From Ignatzschineria rhizosphaerae (GTDB lineage: Bacteria > Pseudomonadota > Gammaproteobacteria > Cardiobacteriales > Wohlfahrtiimonadaceae): a stretch of DNA of 64,000 nt. A program made the position numbers and the translations under genes. A model generated the notes under the pieces. It saw nothing but the letters and a program-made list of their open reading frames with translations, searched no databases and had not been told where the DNA came from. The stretch spans positions 1,236,501 to 1,300,500 of the forward strand of contig NZ_CP093379.1 of NCBI RefSeq assembly GCF_022655595.1, written 5' to 3'. The first letter of the stretch is position 1. Each line of letters starts with the position of its first letter. Below, piece by piece: positions 57,512-64,000 of this stretch.

Positions 57512-58246
57512 ATGAACCCATTATTAAACATCACCGCCTTAACCAAATCATTTGCCGAGAGGGAGATCCTTAAAGGCATTGATATTGCCGTGAATAAAGG
57601 GGAAGTCATCGTAATTTTAGGCCCATCAGGATGTGGTAAATCTACATTACTGCGCTGCCTTAATGGATTGGAGAAAATTGATTCAGGCTCCATAAAATTT
57701 AATAACCTTGAACTTCATCAACCCAAAACTAACTGGACAACGATTCGAAGCCAAATCGGTATGGTGTTTCAAAGCTATGATCTTTTCCCCAATATGACCG
57801 TATTAGACAATATTTTATTAGGTCCTACTAAAGTACAAAAACGCGCAAAATCTCAAGTGATAAAAGAGGTCGATGAACTTCTTAAAAGAGTTGGGTTATT
57901 AGATCGTAAAAATAGTTACCCCCGAGAATTATCAGGAGGACAAAAGCAGCGTATAGCGATCGTTAGAGCGCTTGCAATGAATCCTGAGATTATGCTGTTT
58001 GATGAAGTCACCGCCTCTTTAGATCCTGAAATGGTGCGAGAAGTACTTGAGGTCATTCAAGAGCTTGCAAAAAGTGGCATGACGATGGTGCTTGTAACCC
58101 ATGAGCTTAATTTTGCTCGTAAAGTTGCCGATAGAATTATTTTTATGGATCAAGGGCACATTGTTGAAAGTAGTGATCCTGAAACCTTTTTCACTGCCCC
58201 CAAAACAGATCGAGCTAAACAATTTTTAACGGTCTTTGATTTCTAA
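57512..58246 (+). CDS. Polar amino acid ABC transporter, ATP-binding protein
   Basis: 244 residues, GlnQ/HisP type. Walker [10 protein letters not shown] is at about 37-45, the Q-loop lies in [15 protein letters not shown], the signature is [11 protein letters not shown], and Walker B with D-loop is [12 protein letters not shown] (the usual PTSALDPE reads VTASLDPE). The switch His is in VTHELNFA. It energises the two permeases just upstream (90-bp gap). It probably serves the binding protein encoded next. Confidence 0.94.
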   Translation: MNPLLNITALTKSFAEREILKGIDIAVNKGEVIVILGPSGCGKSTLLRCLNGLEKIDSGSIKFNNLELHQPKTNWTTIRSQIGMVFQSYDLFPNMTVLDNILLGPTKVQKRAKSQVIKEVDELLKRVGLLDRKNSYPRELSGGQKQRIAIVRALAMNPEIMLFDEVTASLDPEMVREVLEVIQELAKSGMTMVLVTHELNFARKVADRIIFMDQGHIVESSDPETFFTAPKTDRAKQFLTVFDF

Positions 58247-58361
58247 ACATTTCAGAAATTGATCAAAGAAACTGATCATTTCAAGAGATCTTAAGACCCC
58301 CGATTCACTGCTAACATTTTAAATTTCAAAATTTAATCATTCAAAAAGAGGATATTACATC

Positions 58362-59201
58362 ATGAAAAATTTACCCAAAAAACTCTCCACATTACTACTT
58401 GGCGCATCACTTTTATTGAGTGCAAATGCAATGGCTCAAGAGACTGATAATAGCTTACAAGCCGTTAAGGATCGCGGCGAACTACGTGTTGCTGTATTTA
58501 GTGATAAACCTCCATTTGGTTATGTTGACCGCGCAGGGAAAAGCCAAGGGTATGATATCGAGCTTGCCAAAGAGCTTGGTAAATCACTCTTTGGAAATGA
58601 AGATAAAGTCACATTTGTCTTAACAGAAGCGCAAAATCGCATTAATGTCTTAGATGCAAATAAAGTCGATATTACTCTTGCAAACTTTACGGTAACGCCG
58701 GCTCGTGTGGAACAGGTCGATTTCGCAGAGCCCTACATGAAAGTCGCCATTGGCCTTGTTTCCCCAAATGGTGCCCCGATTACAGATCTCTCTGAACTTA
58801 ATGGAAAAACAATCATTGTTAATAAAGGGACAACTGCTGAAACCTATTTTGCCCAGCATCACCCTGAGGTTAATCTACAAAAATATGACCACAACTCAGA
58901 AGCTTTTGCGGCATTACAAGATGGCCGAGCAGTAGGCTTAGCACATGATAATGCGCTACTTTATGCATGGGCGAATAATAATCCTAACTTTACAGTATCC
59001 ATTCAAAAAATCGGTCCTGATGATGTGATTGCGCCGGCTGTGAAAAAAGGCAATAAAGAACTTTTAGATTGGGTCAATGCCCAAATTTTAGAACTACAAG
59101 CGCAAGAGTTCTTCCATAAAGCCTACGACACTGCGGTAAAACCATTTTATGGTGACAATATTGATCCTGATAATATCGTGATTGATGCCAGCAATCGTTA
59201 A
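58362..59201 (+). CDS. Polar amino acid ABC transporter, periplasmic binding protein
   Basis: 279 residues, family-3 solute-binding protein. Signal peptide to about ANAMAQ. Mature segments are LQAVKDRGELRVAVFSDKPPFGYVD, GYDIELAKEL, VDITLANFTVTPARVEQVDFAEPYM (ligand-binding arginine and aspartate) and DLSELNGKTIIVNKGTTAE. It binds a polar amino acid, possibly glutamate/aspartate or cystine; not decidable from sequence. It completes the permease-permease-ATPase-binding-protein operon, which ends in a long hairpin terminator. Confidence 0.94.
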   Translation: MKNLPKKLSTLLLGASLLLSANAMAQETDNSLQAVKDRGELRVAVFSDKPPFGYVDRAGKSQGYDIELAKELGKSLFGNEDKVTFVLTEAQNRINVLDANKVDITLANFTVTPARVEQVDFAEPYMKVAIGLVSPNGAPITDLSELNGKTIIVNKGTTAETYFAQHHPEVNLQKYDHNSEAFAALQDGRAVGLAHDNALLYAWANNNPNFTVSIQKIGPDDVIAPAVKKGNKELLDWVNAQILELQAQEFFHKAYDTAVKPFYGDNIDPDNIVIDASNR

Positions 59202-59335
59202 TTATCAAGATTAAAAGGCTTTTTTAGAATAAAGATTATATTTTTCTACTTTTTTGAAAGCTTTTTAAGCGCAATATTTATTGATTAATCCTATCGAGAT
59301 ATCTTAGAAGTATCTTACTTCAGAGATATCCCTTT

Positions 59336-59392
59336 ATCTCGCTAATTTTGTTTCTAATTTGACTCCATAGAAGCAAAGTAGCGGGATTTTTT
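59336..59392 (+). terminator. Long terminator of the ABC importer operon
   Basis: The outer arms ATCTCGCTA and TAGCGGGAT (one G-T pair) enclose a second stem, TTTGTTTCTA with TAGAAGCAAA. This makes a roughly 20-bp interrupted hairpin followed by six Ts. Confidence 0.8.
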
Positions 59393-59406
59393 CATTGATT
59401 AGTTTT

Positions 59407-59565
59407 TATAGTAAAATCGGTTTAAAAGAGACTAAATCAGATTGCCGGCGCCAGGATCATAAGAAGCACAAAAATAGTTCTATCCGGCATCTTGCAAGCT
59501 GCTTTGATTCACACGCTGCATTGTTTTATCTTTAAAACGGTGCCTATTAAACCAAATCGACTATA
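59407..59565 (+). repeat. Correia-like repeat copy 11, full length
   Basis: 159 bp in plus orientation, the best-preserved single copy: TATAGTAAAATCGGTTTAAA at the left, TTAAACCAAATCGACTATA at the right, with GATTGCCGGCGCC, GTTCTATCCGGCATCTTGC and CACACGCTGCATTG inside. It lies just after the ABC operon terminator. Confidence 0.9.
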
Positions 59566-59705
59566 AAATCCCATCCTATTTCCACACATAAAAAAGCTTT
59601 TCCCTACTTTTCAAACAACCATTTTTTTGAGCATCCTGTAAAATAGTCTATGAGAAGCCTATTAAGACTTCGGATCATCGATAACTCTCCTAAATGGAAC
59701 CGACC

Positions 59706-60251
59706 ATGAAATATCTTTGCACCCTTCTCAGTAGCGCGCTGCTACTCTCATCTATCCAACTTGTTCAGGCTAAAACGCCGGCAATTACCACGCCGAAAAT
59801 GAATAACCAAGAATATGCACTCGCCCTTGGCTTTACCCTCATTGATTCCGAAAACCCAGATAAATCACCATTAAAAGAGAGCGATACCAAAGGTGATAAT
59901 CCTAAACTTCCAGAAATTGAACTAAAATCCTTAAAGCATCGTTGCGATATCTCTTTATCTCAACCTTTTGCCATGGAAAATCCTGAAAAAATTATGCTAG
60001 CTCGCGGCGTTGGCGATAAAGCGGAAGATATGGTGATAAAAATTAAGCATACGCCTATTAAATTACACCGTAGCCATTATGAGACGGAGCATCTCCATAT
60101 TTGGAGCAATTCTGAAAAAGATCTCATTATGACCTTAGATGTCAGAGAGGCTTATAAAGATCAATATGTTGCCCTACAATCTGGAACCTTAACAATCTTG
60201 TCCCCTGTAATGAAAGAGGAATATAAAGCCGTTTTAAGCTGTAAAGAGTAG
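59706..60251 (+). CDS. Secreted protein of unknown function
   Basis: 181 residues from the ATG at 59706; an ATG at 59694 adds four residues and cannot be excluded. A signal peptide (KYLCTLLSSALLLSSIQLVQA) precedes a soluble domain with a Pro/Lys-rich start and beta-type segments (HRCDISLSQPF, MVIKIKHTPIKLHR, HLHIWSNSEKDLIMTLDV, LTILSPVMK, VLSCKE). The two mature-domain cysteines, one near each end, could pair. No family recognised. Monocistronic; mscS follows 127 bp later. Confidence 0.65.
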   Translation: MKYLCTLLSSALLLSSIQLVQAKTPAITTPKMNNQEYALALGFTLIDSENPDKSPLKESDTKGDNPKLPEIELKSLKHRCDISLSQPFAMENPEKIMLARGVGDKAEDMVIKIKHTPIKLHRSHYETEHLHIWSNSEKDLIMTLDVREAYKDQYVALQSGTLTILSPVMKEEYKAVLSCKE

Positions 60252-60378
60252 ATCATAGTATTCAAGGCGTAAAATAATCGATAGATACTACAAAAACACT
60301 CTCTTTTTAAATTTCTCCTATTATTGATAGGAGAAAATTTAACCTCCTAAAACTCTCCCATTAGATCGAAGGAAAAAT

Positions 60379-61239
60379 ATGAATACAAAAGATGTCACAG
60401 ACAGAGTCGATCAAGCAACTGGTTGGCTCATCAGCAATGAAACTTTAATTATGGACTATATTGTTGATTTTGCAGTTGCACTTTTAATCCTTTTTGTAGG
60501 ATTACTCATTGCAAAGTGGGTCTCTCGCGGCATTAGTCGAATGCTCTCTCTTCGTAAGATAGATGCAACCATTAGTGGTTTTATTGCCGCTATGATTCGT
60601 TATACCATTATCGCCTTTACACTTATTGCGGTATTAGGCCAAGTTGGTATTCAAACAACATCTATTATCGCCGTATTAGGGGCTGCGGGGTTAGCTGTCG
60701 GCTTGGCCTTACAAGGCTCTTTATCTAACTTTGCAGCAGGTGTTTTACTCGTTATTTTCCGCCCATTAAAAGCTGGTGAATATGTAAAGGTTGGTTCTAT
60801 TGAAGGGACGGTTACACATGTCGAGATCTTCTCCACGACCTTACTTTCTGCTGATGGTCACACCATTATCGTTCCTAATAGTAATATTATTAAAGAGAAT
60901 ATTATTAATATTAGCCGAGAACCCGATCGCCGTACAGATCTCATTATTGGCGTTGCTTATGACTCTCAAATTGAAATTGTGAAAAAAATATTAAATGATA
61001 TTGTGGCAAATGAATCACGTATCTTACAAGAGAAAGGAATCACAATTCGTTTAAATGAGATGGGTGCATCATCTCTTAACTATATTGTGCGTTACTGGAC
61101 TAAAAATGGGGATGCCACCACTGTTCGTTGGGAATTGTTAGAGCAAATTAAAAATGCCCTAGACCAAAATAACATTGCGATTCCCTTCCCACAAATGGAG
61201 GTCTATCTTCATCCACAAGCTGACACCACAAAGCTTTAA
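60379..61239 (+). CDS. mscS: Small-conductance mechanosensitive channel MscS
   Basis: 286 residues, E. coli MscS size. Three helices at the N terminus; the third is the pore-lining helix with the Ala/Gly pattern VLGAAGLAVGLALQGSLSNFAAGVLLVIFRP (split across about 92-122). The beta domain follows (GEYVKVGSIEGTVTHVEIFSTTL, PNSNIIKENIINIS) and then the alpha-beta C-terminal vestibule. It opens at high membrane tension to release solutes during osmotic downshock. An AAGGAAAA site precedes the ATG. Confidence 0.95.
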   Translation: MNTKDVTDRVDQATGWLISNETLIMDYIVDFAVALLILFVGLLIAKWVSRGISRMLSLRKIDATISGFIAAMIRYTIIAFTLIAVLGQVGIQTTSIIAVLGAAGLAVGLALQGSLSNFAAGVLLVIFRPLKAGEYVKVGSIEGTVTHVEIFSTTLLSADGHTIIVPNSNIIKENIINISREPDRRTDLIIGVAYDSQIEIVKKILNDIVANESRILQEKGITIRLNEMGASSLNYIVRYWTKNGDATTVRWELLEQIKNALDQNNIAIPFPQMEVYLHPQADTTKL

Positions 61240-61293
61240 TGACCATTATTTATATGGCTTTTAAAACAGTCTAACATTGCTTCATAAGATACT

Positions 61294-61340
61294 ATCCCCC
61301 TTATATTTTCCGTCCGCATAAGCAAAATATAAGGGGGATT
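61294..61340. terminator. Strong bidirectional terminator, mscS / CpdB-like domain gene
   Basis: ATCCCCCTTATATTTT and AAAATATAAGGGGGAT arms form a perfect 16-bp stem with a 15-base loop, lying between the convergent genes. The T-tract is minimal, but the stem is among the longest in the window. Confidence 0.75.
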
Positions 61341-61368
61341 ATTAATTTAAGACAAGCTTTTAAGAGCG

Positions 61369-62223
61369 CTATATTTTCTGCGGGTAAATACCGAGCTCAA
61401 ATCCTAAAGGTTCATCTTGCTGCTTAATAAAAGTATAATTTCTGGCAAAAATCTTCGGGATTTTTAATATTTTTTGTGAAGTCGGCAAAAATAGATGCTG
61501 CTGGCTGTGAGATGTTAAATGCCAATTCCAACGAATCTTAATCGCATTGAATAAAGATAAAGGGTAAGCCTCTACTGCTCTATCTAATGCTTCATCAAGG
61601 GCTTTAACATAAAAGTCTAGCACCTTAAGGTTCGTCACATTACCTATTTTAATAAAATGATTTCCTTGCCATTGTGCCCGCTTTAAAAATGGTGCATAAC
61701 AATTGGTTATTAAGGTAAATTGCTCATCATCTGTAATCGGGTTGCCGTCGTAATAGATTGTTCCTATCCGCCCTAATCCTGAGTGATCAAGCCTTATATT
61801 GCCAAACTGATCATATAAGGCTTCGTGATCTATCTCAATCTCATACTCAAGACCGGCAATAGGGTAAAAAAGAAAGGTAAGGGCCTCTTTTTGCAAAAAA
61901 GTATCCCGTCCTTTTTGCGGCTTTTGATAAATACTCGCCATCATCTCAAGCCATATACGCAGATCTTTCCCACTAAGCTCTAAAGCCACAAGCTCAGCAG
62001 GATAGATGGTATCTTGAATGTTGCGCACGATCTCGTTTAAAGGATAATTTCCTAATTCATCATCTATATAGAGATTAAATGCAGGACAAACAGAAGAGAG
62101 ACACTTCTCCTGCACGCCAACAAATTGCTGAAGATAATAGAGCTGAGAAGTATTTAATAATTCAGTGACTGAATCATTACCTAACAGGGTTAAATAATTC
62201 TGTAGCGGCCTATTTCCTGTCAT
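61369..62223 (-). CDS. Stand-alone CpdB-type 5'-nucleotidase C-terminal domain
   Basis: 284 residues matching only the C-terminal substrate-binding half of CpdB/UshA-type nucleotidases: ALELSGKDLRIWLEMM, IAGLEYEIEID, GRIGTIYYDGNPITDDEQFTLITNCY. The N-terminal metallophosphatase domain (about 300 residues with the DxHG metal motifs) and the signal peptide are absent. The frame is intact, and GAGGTG lies 7 bp before the ATG, so it may be translated, but without the metal centre it should be catalytically dead and cytosolic. Either a truncated pseudogene or a repurposed binding domain. It lies 102 bp downstream of the NTF2-like gene on the same strand. Confidence 0.72.
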   Translation of the reverse strand: MTGNRPLQNYLTLLGNDSVTELLNTSQLYYLQQFVGVQEKCLSSVCPAFNLYIDDELGNYPLNEIVRNIQDTIYPAELVALELSGKDLRIWLEMMASIYQKPQKGRDTFLQKEALTFLFYPIAGLEYEIEIDHEALYDQFGNIRLDHSGLGRIGTIYYDGNPITDDEQFTLITNCYAPFLKRAQWQGNHFIKIGNVTNLKVLDFYVKALDEALDRAVEAYPLSLFNAIKIRWNWHLTSHSQQHLFLPTSQKILKIPKIFARNYTFIKQQDEPLGFELGIYPQKI

Positions 62224-62324
62224 CAGCTATCACCTCATATACGATTTATATCATCTTTAGTATAGATAGACTCTATGACATATCAGTGACGCTATCATCA
62301 TGCGATGAGGGCTAACTTATCAAA

Positions 62325-62717
62325 TTAAGCTAATCTTGACCCGATATCTTGATCTGCTTCATCTCCCACGAGAAGCTGCGTGAGTTCTCGTACGGAGGCG
62401 ATCTTTTGATCTTTAAATGTGAAAAATGCCATAACACGGACATGAAGCTTCTCCCCGCTTTTTTTAGTGACAAACACATCATGAATATCAGCCACCTTAT
62501 CTCCATCTTCAATATACTCAATAAATTCGATATAAGCTGAGGCGATCACCTCTTTTAATGCCGTCACATGCCGAAAAAATCCGTCATAATCTAACATCTT
62601 ACCATCTACCCACTGGGTATAATCCTTATCAAAATAAGGTCTAATAGCATCAACATCTTTAACTGGGTTAAACAGATCTTGAAAAGTACTTTCTAATAAT
62701 GATTGATATTGTTTCAT
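62325..62717 (-). CDS. NTF2/SnoaL-like small protein
   Basis: 130 residues with the cone-shaped SnoaL/NTF2-like fold pattern: LESTFQDLFNPVKDVDAIRPYFDKDYTQWVDG at the start, then strands with HDVFVTKKSGEKLHVRVMAFFTFKDQKIASVREL. Members are isomerases, ligand-binding or polyketide-cyclase-like proteins. The exact role is unknown. It follows the marR-like gene by 12 bp, so it is probably its co-transcribed, regulated partner. Confidence 0.8.
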   Translation of the reverse strand: MKQYQSLLESTFQDLFNPVKDVDAIRPYFDKDYTQWVDGKMLDYDGFFRHVTALKEVIASAYIEFIEYIEDGDKVADIHDVFVTKKSGEKLHVRVMAFFTFKDQKIASVRELTQLLVGDEADQDIGSRLA

Positions 62718-62729
62718 CTCTACCTCTTG

Positions 62730-63185
62730 CTAATCATTGATCTTCAGATGATCTATTAATTGATTCATAAAATCTTGTACCTGATGTAACTGATCCGCTT
62801 CAAATTGCATTAAAAATTGTAAGTATTGTCTATGAGCTTTTTGGTGTAATGTAAAATGGGTTTGATTGAGTACCTTCCCGGCATCTGTTAACTGATAGAA
62901 GATTGCCTTTTGATTCTCTTCTAGCTGATAAGTTCTGATTAACTGATGATCTAAAAGCTTTATTATCGCTTTTGAAATCGCCGCTTTTGTCACCCCTAGT
63001 TCATCTGTTAATAAACGGTTATTCACTAAATCATTAGATGCAATAGTTGCCAAGATATGCAATTGAGTTATCGAATAATCCCCTAGCACATTTTGTAGTT
63101 TCTCTTGCTTTTTAGCCCTTGCTGCCTCTTGCACATGCGTTAATCGAACAATTGATTGATACACTTCTTCTGCCATTTTTGTCAT
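62730..63185 (-). CDS. MarR-family transcriptional regulator
   Basis: 151 residues. Winged helix-turn-helix of the MarR family: LLTDELGVTKAAISKAIIKLLDHQLIRTYQ (about 55-85) gives the recognition helix, followed by the wing EENQKAIFYQLTDAGK. The N- and C-terminal helices form the dimer. The neighbouring NTF2-like gene 12 bp downstream is the likely target, together with itself. Two copies of an operator-like dyad lie 39-95 bp upstream of the ATG. A nearby ATG at residue 4 is an alternative start. Confidence 0.9.
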   Translation of the reverse strand: MTKMAEEVYQSIVRLTHVQEAARAKKQEKLQNVLGDYSITQLHILATIASNDLVNNRLLTDELGVTKAAISKAIIKLLDHQLIRTYQLEENQKAIFYQLTDAGKVLNQTHFTLHQKAHRQYLQFLMQFEADQLHQVQDFMNQLIDHLKIND

Positions 63186-63223
63186 ATTTTTAAATATCTC
63201 TATCCATTTCTGGGTATCTCTAT

Positions 63224-63276
63224 ATTGTTAACGAGTTAACTTTATTTCAAAAAAGCCATATTGTCAACTGGTAAAC
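63224..63276. promoter_or_regulatory. Duplicated operator-like motif upstream of the marR-like gene
   Basis: ATTGTTAACGAGTTAAC (63224-63240) and ATTGTCAACTGGTAAAC (63259-63275) share the pattern ATTGTnAACnnGTnAAC. The first is an inverted repeat, GTTAAC-GA-GTTAAC. The position and dyad form suit MarR-dimer binding sites controlling the marR gene. Confidence 0.6.
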
Positions 63277-63307
63277 GATATTGAAATTTGAAAAATATTT
63301 ATCATGA

Positions 63308-63334
63308 TAAAAAAAGCCCGCAATAGCGAGCCCT
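63308..63334 (-). terminator. Terminator of the membrane protein gene at the window end
   Basis: On the minus strand GGCTCGC, a TATT loop and GCGGGCT (one G-T pair) are followed by TTTTTTT. It lies about 42 bp past the stop at 63377. Confidence 0.75.
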
Positions 63335-63376
63335 TGTCCGATAAGGCAATAAGAGTAATTTTAAATCCTTATGAAA

Positions 63377-64000
63377 TTAATAGGAGTAACCCTCATATAC
63401 AGGAACAATTTCAACAATATAAGAAGAGCGATGACTATCTCCCCAATAAATCTTATATCTTCCTTCCTCTTTCTCCATATATTCCGTTTGGACAGCGCCA
63501 TGACAAATTCTTAACCCCAAATCTTCATCAAATTCTAACTCTTGAATATTTGTCACGCTTACAAAATGAAGCCCCATATTATTAACGATCTCACTTAACA
63601 TGCTGATAACCTCACGACTCTCACAAGTCGGTAATCCACTATTGATTTTCTCCAATACATAATCAATAGCCGTGCCGAGCACCATCATTAAGACCCAGAT
63701 TAATAAGAAAGTTTGTCTCTGATTTAAAAATTTCGCTCTTTGATAAAGATACCAAGGAACCAATATAACGGTGATTCCTGCAAATATTTTCTTCTCAGGA
63801 TAGATCTCTTTTAAGTGCTCACGATCCATCACTAAGATTAAGGTGATAATCAAAATTGTGCCATAAAATAGAAGCTCCATCGATAGTGCTTCCCCATACA
63901 TCATTAAGATAAGCCCTACTAAAAAACTTAAAAATGTCACAATCAGTAAGGCAATACAATACCCATTAGAATGCTTGATATCCTTCTCTTTAACGCCCAT
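63377..64000 (-). CDS. Membrane protein of unknown function, possibly cut by the window edge
   Basis: At least 207 residues. The first visible ATG is the last codon of the window (minus strand, 64000), so the true start may lie outside. Four hydrophobic helices (about 15-33, 41-57, 72-86 and 94-112) precede a soluble C-terminal domain of about 90 residues (SVTNIQELEFDEDLGLRICHG, EGRYKIYWGDSHRSSYIVEIV). The WYLYQRAKFLNQRQTFLLIW segment recurs in uncharacterised proteobacterial membrane proteins as far as I recall. No function assigned. Confidence 0.65.
   Translation of the reverse strand: MGVKEKDIKHSNGYCIALLIVTFLSFLVGLILMMYGEALSMELLFYGTILIITLILVMDREHLKEIYPEKKIFAGITVILVPWYLYQRAKFLNQRQTFLLIWVLMMVLGTAIDYVLEKINSGLPTCESREVISMLSEIVNNMGLHFVSVTNIQELEFDEDLGLRICHGAVQTEYMEKEEGRYKIYWGDSHRSSYIVEIVPVYEGYSY

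Noticed and set aside
63304-63585. 93-codon plus-strand ORF near the right edge
   Set aside because: It overlaps the terminator and the antisense of the membrane-protein gene; no homology or ribosome binding site.

Overview
The window is a 64-kb piece of a low-GC, AT-rich gammaproteobacterial chromosome. Bacterial housekeeping genes are densely packed on both strands. The trigger factor, S21, HtpG, LplA and his-gene sequences all read as gammaproteobacterial. The low GC and overall style suggest the Ignatzschineria/Wohlfahrtiimonas (Cardiobacteriales-like) group, but that placement is an impression and was not tested. No phage, CRISPR array, rRNA or plasmid functions are visible. There is one tRNA (Leu, UAG) and one complete insertion sequence (IS481 family).

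Layout. 0-8 kb: LprI-domain protein, aromatic-acid-type MFS carrier, zinc-ribbon protein, flavin reductase, a thiamine salvage operon (thiM-thiE-thiD) and RNase D. 8-23 kb: ABC-F ATPase, YiiX-like hydrolase, small lipoproteins, LysE exporter, pirin, tRNA-Leu, tig, rpsU, hotdog thioesterase, FrnE-like DsbA, DUF805 protein, amino-acid permease, mtnN and a succinate-semialdehyde-type dehydrogenase. 23-29 kb: ArsC-like reductase, M20 amidohydrolase, SseA-type sulfurtransferase, then six tandem DUF3592 membrane-protein paralogues. 29-38 kb: a decaying polyamine-type catabolic island. It holds a GMC oxidoreductase pseudogene, an acetylpolyamine-amidohydrolase-like HDAC-fold enzyme, an APC permease, an AraC regulator, a PuuB-like oxidase, a cupin and a PuuC-like aldehyde dehydrogenase split by the IS. 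38.5-45.5 kb: a histidine operon, hisG-D-C-B-A-(F-IE). 46-64 kb: two orphan MetQ-type lipoproteins, an SH3/YgiM-like protein, SDR, htpG, second pirin, YceI, lplA, a complete amino-acid ABC importer, MscS, a CpdB C-terminal domain, an NTF2-like protein and a MarR regulator.

Most notable points. (1) The his operon has no hisH between hisB and hisA, and hisF is fused in frame to hisIE as one 473-residue protein. The HisF part also lacks the arginine usually found at position 5, which forms part of the ammonia gate. (2) A family of about 11 intergenic repeats (about 103-107 and 157-159 bp, with TATAGT..ACTATA terminal inverted repeats) resembles the Neisseria Correia elements in size classes and ends. 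Several lie as head-to-tail pairs. (3) The IS481-family element carries a 7-bp CATGAAA duplication, and removing it restores a full 496-residue dehydrogenase. (4) Six DUF3592 paralogues sit in one operon. (5) Upstream of htpG there is a textbook sigma-32-type heat-shock promoter, and upstream of the marR-like gene a duplicated operator-like motif.

Many gene starts were moved downstream of the longest open frame because a clear Shine-Dalgarno sequence or family alignment supports an internal ATG; each entry says so.
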